Source of the DNA: a virus
Reading direction: 5' to 3' (one strand)
DNA length: 20,434 bases
Virus record (IMG/VR): IMGVR_UViG_3300030116_006490
Location: 1 to 20,434 of that record
Below the pieces are notes generated by a model that was given only the letters and a program-made list of their open reading frames with translations, had not been told where the DNA came from and did no database searches. The stretch's first letter is position 1. Every line of letters begins with the position of its first letter. Positions 15,901 to 20,434 of this stretch are shown here, in pieces. A program made the translations under genes and the position numbers.

Positions 15901-18900
15901 CATTACCTTGACCACCTATTAGATAATTACCATTATTCTCATTTGCTCTCGTATAAACATAAGTATTTCCATTTATATTTGTTAATTGAGTATATGATGT
16001 ATTACCAGCACCAGCCGAACTATTCAAATCTGTTATTCTAAAATTAGGGGAGTTTGACGCAACATTTAATAGTGCTTGTGGAAGATTAGTTCCGATACCG
16101 ACATAACCAATCTGATTAAGAGTTATTTGGGGATCAGGATCATCCGTGCTTGGATTTGAATATCCAATGTTAAATGTAGAACTAGTATCAATGTATTGAC
16201 TATAAGTAGCAGCACTATTTGTACGACTTATTCTAAAACCATCTGTATTGTTATCTGTTCCCTGTCTTAAATGTAACTTTGTTTGTGGACTATTAGTTCC
16301 GATACCAACATTACCTGTGTCGCTTTTGATTATTATTCTTTCTTCAGTCTGATCAGTTGCTAATTTTAAATCTTCATTGAAGGAACCGATTATACCTTCA
16401 TCAACAATTAATCTTTTGTTAAAATAAAACCTTTGTCTATCTGTATAAAAATGAGCATAAGATGTATTTTGTGAACCAACATCAATATATCCTGAAGGTG
16501 ATATTATTCTTAATGCTTTACCCGTACCTACAGTTGTAGAACTTTGTAATGTTGTTCCAGTACCAACCTCAATACCACTTCTTGCTGTTATGATACCAAT
16601 TGAATCTATATTTGTTACGTCTTCGTATGTTAATGTACCAGCGATTGATACATTGCCTTGGAAGGTTGCAATACCAGATACATTTAAAGCACCACTTATA
16701 TCCAATCCACCGTCATTAATTGTAGCTCTGGTAGTATCTGCTGTTTTGAATAGAAAGTCACCACCACCAGTAAAGTCTATAAAAGTGGTAATGTCGTTAT
16801 GATAATAATACTTACCAGAACGCATATAGCTAGTTCCCTGTACTGCATTTGCAGCAAGAACATTTGTACCAGGATTGAATGTCAATCCATTGTTATCTAC
16901 TTGTAATGTATGGTATGAATTACCTCCATCTGGATCTTCATCAGTAAATATAATATTGTAAGCCTTATTATCATCCTCAGATTCATCAACATAAACTTTA
17001 TCAGCACCAGTCGCAATACCTGACAAAGAACCACTGAACGATGATGCAGTTAAGATTCCTGATACAACAGCTCCTGTTGATGTTGTTCGAAATTTAAGAC
17101 TACTACCATCATAAATCTCCACTCTGCCAAACTGCAAGGCAATTCCTCCAGGTCCACCACCTGCATTACCACTATCAGCAGGAGTATCAGGACTAATATA
17201 GATATTTCTAGCGGATTGTAAATTTAGATCACCAGTTGCTGTTGTATGTCCTACATAAGAATCACCAATCTTGTGATATATTTGTAAATATTGATAATTA
17301 CCGAGTTGCAATTTATAAGAATTACTATCTAAGTTTATATTTTTCCAAGCTATGATTGCATCATCACCATTATTCCCAAAAAACGTAGAAACACCACCAA
17401 CAGTCATATTCGTGCTAATAGCAACTGTGGAAGCATTAATGTTTATATTTCCTACGTGTCCTGTGATGAAACTATTATTACTTGTGTGTCCTATTTCAAG
17501 TAGATTCCCAGATGTGTTAGTAAGAAATATAGATTTACCATCAGTAGAACTACTTTGATTAAGAGTCTTTATAAAATTAGTGGATTGAAGAGTTCCTGCT
17601 ACTGATACTCCCCAATTTGCTGTGTTTAATTTTGTTGAACCTCCATATTGTAAGACTGCCTGACCAGAACCACCAGACCCGATTGTTGCAATACCAGAGA
17701 CATTTAAGTCTCCATTTAATCTTGAATTTCCATGTACATCTAATTTTGCACCTGGATCATCAGTTCCGATACCAACATTACCATTCTGGTCAATAAGCAT
17801 CGAAGATGATGGAGTCGAACCTGTTCGTAAATCTATTCCATTTGTATTATTTGAGATTCTGGCAGTATTATTTTCATTCCCGAATATTACCTCACTAGGA
17901 GAAGCACCACCTCTTTTTAAAAGAATTTGAAATGCAGAATCTGCTACTAAATGAAGTTTTTCTGTGGGATTATTAGTTCCGATACCAACATCACCATCTG
18001 ATGTAATGCGAAGTTTTTCAGTGGCATTAGCATATCCAACTGATGTTCCAGTTTTAAATACAATACCACCACCAGAAACAGAGTTAGATAATACTAGTTC
18101 GTTATTTTCAGTTCCAACCGCAGATTGATCTTGTCCTCCATCTTGTCTGAATATTATTCTTGGATTGTCAGATTCATTACTGTTATCCGTATCTGCTTCA
18201 ATTATTAATTCACAATCACCAGATGTTCCAGAAGAAATATGTAATTTACCTGCAGGATTATTAGTGTTTATACCAACATCACCATCTGATGTGATGAGAA
18301 CTTTTTGGCCACCACCACTAAAGATTGAAGTTTTTGTTGCACTTAAAATAAAATTTCCTTGGTTATTTCTTAACTGTATATTTTCATTGTTATCTGTATC
18401 AACTAATTGTATACGAGGATCAGAATCACGTATATCAAGTTTTTGACTTGGATTATTAACTCCAATACCAATATCACTATTCGCAATAATTTTACCAGTG
18501 AATGTTGAAACTCCAGTAACACTTAAATTACCTTTTAATGAACTACCTCCATTAACCTCTAACTTGTGTGATGGAGCTTCAGTTCCAATACCAACGAAAC
18601 CACCTGATGTGAATCGAACTTTTTCACCACCAGCAATACGGAATTCCATATGATTATCAGTATGGAAATATTGAATTCCTGCAGCAGATGAATTAACAGA
18701 ATCTCCAAAAAATAAATTTCCAGTTGCACTCTGACCAGAGAGTATTGTAATTCCCTGATTACCACTTGATTCTCCAAGCACAAGATTATCAGCATTTGCA
18801 TTTGCAGAGATACCTGCTGCATTACCAATTGTTACATTATCATTGAATGTTGATACACCAGATACATTTAAGTTGTCTAATTCTGTATGACCATCTACAT

Positions 18901-19759
18901 CTAAATCACCACTTAGTGCTACATTACCACTTGTATCCTTATTAACTAATTCTATCCAATTACCACCATGAGCATAATATCCTTTACCTGTAGAATGAAC
19001 ATGGGCAAACATACCGTGATACGTGTTCGCATTAGGTAATGCTGCTAGATTTGCATAAAGAGATGGTATCTTATTCTCCCCTGCTTGTGCCTCAATTACA
19101 CCACCAGTAACACGAATACCACTCTGAGCAGTAATTAATCCAACTGCATCTATATTAGTTACGTCTTCGTATGTTAATGTCCCACCAATAGAAACATTAC
19201 CATCAAACTGAGCATTTCCTACAAATGTTGAAACACCAGAAACATTTAAATCATCTAATTCTGTATGTCCAAATACATCTAATTTTGATGATGCTGATGG
19301 ATTATAAGTTCCAACACCAAGACTACCAGTTGTTTGATTGGTTATGATATTTCCATCATGAGTAAATATTAATTCATTCTGGCCAGTTCCACCATAGTTA
19401 AGACTGAATTGAGAGTTAGAAGTATTACTACCAAAGAACATTTTAAGAGTCTCACCAGCACCATTTTCAAAATGTAATCCTGATGTATTACCACCTGTTC
19501 CTTGAAGATGCAACAATGATTCTGGACTATTAGTTCCAATACCAACTGAGTTCAAGTAACTTATTGAAGATGCACCATAACTCTCCGTCCATGGTGTAAG
19601 ATTACTTACAGTTGTTGCTATTCCAACTCCACCAGTATCTCTCTCAGTAAAAAGAGAACCATCATAAGTATTAAGCGCTAATTCTCCTACCTGTAAATCT
19701 GTTAACTGTGGTCTCTTTCCAGATACCGCAGATCTTTTTATTCGTATTGGCGTCGCCAT
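9626..19759 (-). CDS. Giant repetitive tail fibre protein (3377 aa)
   Basis: A single intact 10.1-kb frame. The N-terminus (MATPIRIKRS, then KRPQLTDLQVGELALNTYDG at about 15-34) is typical of cyanophage fibres, probably the attachment end. The body holds about 27 copies of VGIGTxxPxxKLxV, each usually followed by G or N and a new beta module, and three copies of LTYEDVTN(I/V)D with xGLITAR (about 195, 1040, 2345). Residues about 1406-1460 and 2703-2760 are paralogous (QQWGG, YSPxTD, YFxFQTGN). The last 107 residues (from KSFVIDHPTKEGMKL, with LEGPENGVYVRGRLK and CFYTVFGERKDVEK) match a C-terminal domain common to cyanophage fibres. It has no S74 domain. It probably forms a long beta-rich trimeric fibre that touches the host. 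No Shine-Dalgarno is evident before the ATG. Confidence 0.93.
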   Translation of the reverse strand: MATPIRIKRSAVSGKRPQLTDLQVGELALNTYDGSLFTERDTGGVGIATTVSNLTPWTESYGASSISYLNSVGIGTNSPESLLHLQGTGGNTSGLHFENGAGETLKMFFGSNTSNSQFSLNYGGTGQNELIFTHDGNIITNQTTGSLGVGTYNPSASSKLDVFGHTELDDLNVSGVSTFVGNAQFDGNVSIGGTLTYEDVTNIDAVGLITAQSGIRVTGGVIEAQAGENKIPSLYANLAALPNANTYHGMFAHVHSTGKGYYAHGGNWIELVNKDTSGNVALSGDLDVDGHTELDNLNVSGVSTFNDNVTIGNAAGISANANADNLVLGESSGNQGITILSGQSATGNLFFGDSVNSSAAGIQYFHTDNHMEFRIAGGEKVRFTSGGFVGIGTEAPSHKLEVNGGSSLKGNLSVTGVSTFTGKIIANSDIGIGVNNPSQKLDIRDSDPRIQLVDTDNNENIQLRNNQGNFILSATKTSIFSGGGQKVLITSDGDVGINTNNPAGKLHISSGTSGDCELIIEADTDNSNESDNPRIIFRQDGGQDQSAVGTENNELVLSNSVSGGGIVFKTGTSVGYANATEKLRITSDGDVGIGTNNPTEKLHLVADSAFQILLKRGGASPSEVIFGNENNTARISNNTNGIDLRTGSTPSSSMLIDQNGNVGIGTDDPGAKLDVHGNSRLNGDLNVSGIATIGSGGSGQAVLQYGGSTKLNTANWGVSVAGTLQSTNFIKTLNQSSSTDGKSIFLTNTSGNLLEIGHTSNNSFITGHVGNININASTVAISTNMTVGGVSTFFGNNGDDAIIAWKNINLDSNSYKLQLGNYQYLQIYHKIGDSYVGHTTATGDLNLQSARNIYISPDTPADSGNAGGGPGGIALQFGRVEIYDGSSLKFRTTSTGAVVSGILTASSFSGSLSGIATGADKVYVDESEDDNKAYNIIFTDEDPDGGNSYHTLQVDNNGLTFNPGTNVLAANAVQGTSYMRSGKYYYHNDITTFIDFTGGGDFLFKTADTTRATINDGGLDISGALNVSGIATFQGNVSIAGTLTYEDVTNIDSIGIITARSGIEVGTGTTLQSSTTVGTGKALRIISPSGYIDVGSQNTSYAHFYTDRQRFYFNKRLIVDEGIIGSFNEDLKLATDQTEERIIIKSDTGNVGIGTNSPQTKLHLRQGTDNNTDGFRISRTNSAATYSQYIDTSSTFNIGYSNPSTDDPDPQITLNQIGYVGIGTNLPQALLNVASNSPNFRITDLNSSAGAGNTSYTQLTNINGNTYVYTRANENNGNYLIGGQGNGVFDEFIRITHQGKVGIGTNNPQTALDIYATPIDTATLNTTNCKNLGLWVRAKNPSNTTGNIYTGITLGEGRAGLYAYDDGGGAAHGMGFWTGSNSGVSEKLRITKDGDVGIGTDTPVGARLRVHKDGLNTTLQQWGGNLGSTTGQRFMQLYSPATDSGNDYFRFQTGNAFKFQVDTIDALCINSAGDIGIGTDSVDAKLHVENGTVWIDNNSGDTTTRSNTLTVSHTHGATFTPGVDPGDARRIASFITKGATKAVILSMRNLDDGNAFFDFVADGNTDKFYVQGNAARAAGLGPAITLDTSNNIGIGTNDPIGTNALAGNTATLAVGILTANTIYGNVVGGLSPTGNIFIGGDLDVDGDTDLDVLNVSDTATFSSNLIANVNVGIGSAIPQAKLDILARGDTQKGIRLLDSNAAQSAPYIEVIGKRSDGNSSQGFGGKIHLAKNRTGDKINNGSMLGAVAFGGNHTDGTEANILYTASISAVASDSFDSATDMPTDLIFLTGSTGKTPTAVNTTTGTERLRIKSDGGTALTRTHLGGRRSTDTSQNYFKIGTWKGFTVGSRAKITIFGTATFNSGENVAGETVIYLALAADETMHGHFHSISHTRPGVQKVIYKLGNSNTEAEIWIKYELNYAMTKCMADVSLGTWEAADVNTGSTNVATGATDANIDSRYAIFTSNGTSSKERFRVSNDGSVTITDQGGLANTPSLQVDNNISASFIHTMQALTPNITAGQQNIILLGRQRSVKNTAFIGYKYSGAAGSNDNLFTINHWGSEELLTVNGQGDTAIAGVLKVTSGQVGIGTVSPLTDLHIHSGTPRITMSDSGTGAHHRINADSSVGNLAFDVDYNSVTTNPAFVVNVKGAEQARVSAGGSLAVGTSDAKDTLTIADPGIGNVVSLRIVDPTAATYGAHFSFYDTQNEVRIGGINDSTKRAVLRIHRDSPSDVLFVSSLGRLGVGNTNPTSKLHVTGDAKISGVVTATSFESTVATGTAPFVVASTTKVTNLNADLLDGKSTANGAAGNTVVIRNAAAGFSAADVNFANLNVSGVSTFTGNVSIAGTLTYEDVTNVDAIGLITARNGIHVTGAGVSVTGISTFINNVEFQDSIGVGTPTPSNNLHVVGTSKIEGAATFNNDVTISRPNTATLTVETSALSSYDALIKIRGARTGLTNDTSMLQFDNSTNAPYTLAQIAAQDPAADHTQGKGQLIFRTNSGFNIIERMRIQTGGNVGIGTNNPSAQLHIGPKDGDATPHLYLASANNDYGFRIDTDDLLGGNVPLRIFARFNGTDTERIRVNQNGNVGINSSIPLHKLDIRGDINFNNNMLISHAEVGNANNIDHIWHSDIANYGTGGTWNFVSDGTAKRSGNSAIQIGYLKSGLGGHLLGDVGIGTTNPQARLDIDGNLIGNGNVGFGTVTNSDVRLKVTHDGLNKIIQQWGGYQGSTAGHRFMELYSPPTDDNSDYFKFQTGNAIKFRIDGTDVLNLKSDYKVGIGTDNPDRIFHVMNGSAGSVTADSNAVMVAENSDHTIIQMLSPANKSNRIMFGDPGDTNAGQISYDHNIDTLQFQVNGSEAFRIGASGELSVTGVTTISAGSFGNNVTTGGRTYATNVDLRVSSLRCGVVVRNMNDYRTDNTYNSAFMVLDPYTNVAKTYAFRAAEGTGPNNLAGSTATLADTFWVKTNGDGYFSGDVGIGTTSTSKKFEVYTGSSSVLIKGNNSGALHINPNSTGGGQETLIGQANGDLRLLSGSGGYQADRANILLKNSNKNIIMNADAPTGVVGIGTDSPDHQLHVVQKSTDSYGTGVARFEFYDTDDSGGDQHYDARFIPTGTYIKSFVTGAGTDFLIVDQDNTAGRKSFAVESNAGNRKTFTVDSAGNIGIGNDDPAQRLHIDNGSSPKDDGGILVQNVLYAANQDKPYLIIGSQNWTGATTNWGTYGFQHRIKVDGTGTPRITIDNPSGEIIAFTSGKKVGIGVTNPTHLLQVNGSFAATTKSFVIDHPTKEGMKLRHGSLEGPENGVYVRGRLKDNNKIELPDYWTGLVDEDTITVNLTPIGSESTLHKVIDIYDNTVVVGSEDGNINCFYTVFGERKDVEKMEVEY
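11480..11652 (-). repeat. Internal duplication in the giant fibre gene, copy 1
   Basis: This stretch resembles 15382-15543 in both DNA and protein (shared landmarks: HKDGLN or THDGLN, QQWGG, GSTxG, RFM, LYSPxTD, YFxFQTGN, KF). The copies are about 3.9 kb apart, consistent with duplication by unequal recombination. Confidence 0.75.
15382..15543 (-). repeat. Internal duplication in the giant fibre gene, copy 2
   Basis: Partner of 11480-11652, with the same order of motifs and an adjoining VGIGT unit on the distal side. Divergence between the two copies is moderate, so the event is not recent. Confidence 0.75.
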
Positions 19760-19786
19760 TTATTCTATTCGGTATGTACCACAAAA

Positions 19787-19804
19787 AGACAGTATATACT
19801 GTCT
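19787..19804 (-). promoter_or_regulatory. Perfect 18-bp palindrome in the giant fibre leader
   Basis: AGACAGTATATACTGTCT reads the same on both strands. It lies between the late-type box and the ATG at 19759, with its first base at or next to the predicted +1 (about 19803). As RNA it would form a 7-bp stem with an AUAU loop at the extreme 5' end; as DNA it could be a dimeric protein site. Confidence 0.8.
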
Positions 19805-19808
19805 GATG

Positions 19809-19816
19809 TATTTATC
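19809..19816 (-). promoter_or_regulatory. Late-type promoter box of the giant fibre
   Basis: GATAAATA on the minus strand, followed by C, matches the NATAAATA late motif of T4-like cyanophages. It is 49 nt upstream of the fibre ATG, right where a structural gene needs a late promoter, and overlaps the last codon of the HNH gene at 19815-19816. Confidence 0.65.
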
Positions 19817-20186
19817 AGGTTAGATTATTTCTTCTTGGTTTATATAAGAATAAGTTTTTAACAGGATCAGGTTTCATCCATTCTTGAATTTTGTTATATC
19901 GATTCATATTAAAAAATTCCTGATTAAAATACCACTCTTCCCAAGATTCATGTCCCTTTCTTTGATTACAAGTGTTACAACAGCATACAACATTCTTTGT
20001 AAAATCTGTTCCACCTTTACATCTAGGAACAACATGATCGATTGTCAGATTATTTTTATTCCCACAATAGGCACATTCATAATGCCATTTTTCTTTTATA
20101 TCCCTCCTCCATAATCGTTTTGCCTCTGCTGAACTCGTTGTCTGTAAATTAAAAACATAAGCTTTAGATGACTGGAGAATACCCAT
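19815..20186 (-). CDS. HNH endonuclease (putative homing endonuclease) downstream of psbA
   Basis: From the ATG at 20186 the protein has 123 residues. An HNH fold is clear: CAYCG (Cys38, Cys41), LTIDHVVPR with His51, then NVV with Asn65 and CNTCNQRKG (Cys70, Cys73, Asn74), the CxxC pairs binding structural zinc. A longer frame from a TTG at 20231 would begin in the T-tract of the psbA terminator, so the ATG is preferred, though no good Shine-Dalgarno precedes it. Free-standing homing endonucleases beside psbA are known in cyanophages (F-CphI of S-PM2 cuts psbA); whether this is the same family cannot be judged here. It lies between psbA and the giant fibre gene. Confidence 0.88.
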   Translation of the reverse strand: MGILQSSKAYVFNLQTTSSAEAKRLWRRDIKEKWHYECAYCGNKNNLTIDHVVPRCKGGTDFTKNVVCCCNTCNQRKGHESWEEWYFNQEFFNMNRYNKIQEWMKPDPVKNLFLYKPRRNNLT

Positions 20187-20229
20187 ATAAAATTGTAAGT
20201 TAATTTTATTTAGAAAAAGTCTAATAGAC

Positions 20230-20260
20230 AAAAAAATACCCCGAAATTTTTTTCGGGGTA
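20230..20260 (-). terminator. Rho-independent terminator of psbA
   Basis: A 10-bp stem TACCCCGAAA/TTTCGGGGTA (20260-20251 with 20246-20237) with a 4-nt loop, followed on the minus strand by seven T (20236-20230). It lies 27 nt after the psbA stop and separates psbA from the HNH gene. Confidence 0.93.
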
Positions 20261-20286
20261 AATGAAATTAATAAGTGATTTTGGTT

Positions 20287-20434
20287 TTAACCAATGCTTG
20301 GAGCAGTTAGTGCAACCTCTGTAGACTCAGCACATGCTAGGTCTAATGGGAAGTTGTGTGCATTTCTTTCATGCATAACTTCCATACCAAGGTTTGCTCT
20401 GTTTAGAACATCACCCCATGTAGGAATGATTTTT
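20287..20434 (-). CDS. psbA: Photosystem II D1 protein PsbA (C-terminal 48 residues; 5' end beyond the window)
   Basis: The visible frame starts [16 protein letters not shown], then [17 protein letters not shown], then [15 protein letters not shown] and TAA. The segment contains the D1 ligands of the manganese cluster: the His-Glu pair in MHE, the His in NAHN, the Asp in PLDLA, and the new C-terminal Ala after CtpA cleavage. Phage D1 keeps photosystem II repaired during infection. The 15-residue tail after PLDLA would be removed on maturation. Residue 1 of the tail is Cys, where I expect Ala or Ser in most D1 proteins. The gene is followed by a strong terminator and then the HNH gene. Confidence 0.98.
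   Translation of the reverse strand, partial: KIIPTWGDVLNRANLGMEVMHERNAHNFPLDLACAESTEVALTAPSIG

Larger units (their letters stand above)
9970..19560 (-). repeat. Dispersed DNA repeat encoding the VGIGT motif
   Basis: The plus-strand string AGTTCCGATACCAAC recurs many times (for example near 10570, 12210, 15845, 16294, 17762 and 17974), usually followed by ATTACC or ATCACC. It encodes (V/I)GIGTN on the minus strand. Exact nucleotide repetition, beyond what the protein needs, offers sites for recombination within the gene. Confidence 0.8.

Noticed and set aside
9970-19560. Regularly recurring 15-20 bp strings considered as a CRISPR-like array
   Set aside because: They are in frame, encode the VGIGT motif of the fibre, and have irregular spacing; not a CRISPR.
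20219-20229. Short palindrome GTCTAATAGAC upstream of the HNH gene
   Set aside because: Only 11 bp with a 1-nt centre in AT-rich sequence beside the terminator; no promoter context to give it meaning.

Overview
The window looks like part of a T4-like cyanophage genome (a myovirus of marine Synechococcus or Prochlorococcus). The evidence is the 3' end of psbA (photosystem II D1) at the right edge, a set of genes typical of these phages (phoH, thyX, a glutaredoxin, a 2OG-Fe(II) oxygenase, a DUF6433-type protein, a gp33-like late-transcription factor), AT-rich sequence, and promoters resembling the NATAAATA late motif. Every gene I support is on the minus strand, so transcription runs from high to low coordinates. 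I see no tRNA, CRISPR array, insertion sequence or integrase.

Right part (20434 to 5527), late and structural. psbA ends in a strong intrinsic terminator. It is followed by a small HNH endonuclease gene. Next comes a GATAAATA late-type promoter with an 18-bp perfect palindrome at the predicted 5' end of the mRNA. This drives a 10.1-kb gene for a 3377-residue tail fibre built from about 27 copies of a VGIGTxxPxxKLxV motif. Three more genes follow with no gap, each start touching the previous stop: a 56-aa acidic protein, an 844-aa protein with a G8-like/beta-helix fold, and a 464-aa fibre ending in a self-cleaving S74 chaperone domain.

Left part (5526 to 1), regulatory and metabolic. It opens with a perfect-consensus sigma70 promoter (TTGACA, 17 bp, TATAAT) directly after the fibre stop, followed by a late-type box. 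Then come a glutaredoxin, a small membrane protein, a DUF6433-type protein and a 102-aa hypothetical. A second sigma70 promoter starts a short unit containing glutamine-II (Downstream-peptide type) riboswitch sequences, a 67-aa ORF, a 41-aa DUF4278-like peptide and a 28-aa membrane micropeptide. The unit ends in a terminator whose loop carries the -35 of the next promoter. That promoter leads to the 2OG oxygenase, a 52-aa protein, ThyX, a 98-aa protein, PhoH, a PD-(D/E)XK nuclease and a gp33-like late-transcription co-activator cut by the window edge. Many starts here overlap the previous stop.

The most unusual point is at 3670-3945. One complete glutamine-II-like aptamer sits upstream of the DUF4278-like gene. 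A second aptamer, just 5' of it, appears split: its 5' strand (CGTTCATCC) lies directly before the ATG of the 67-aa ORF, and its 3' half overlaps that ORF's stop codon, so the whole ORF would form the P2 loop. The predicted transcription start coincides with the first base of the split aptamer.
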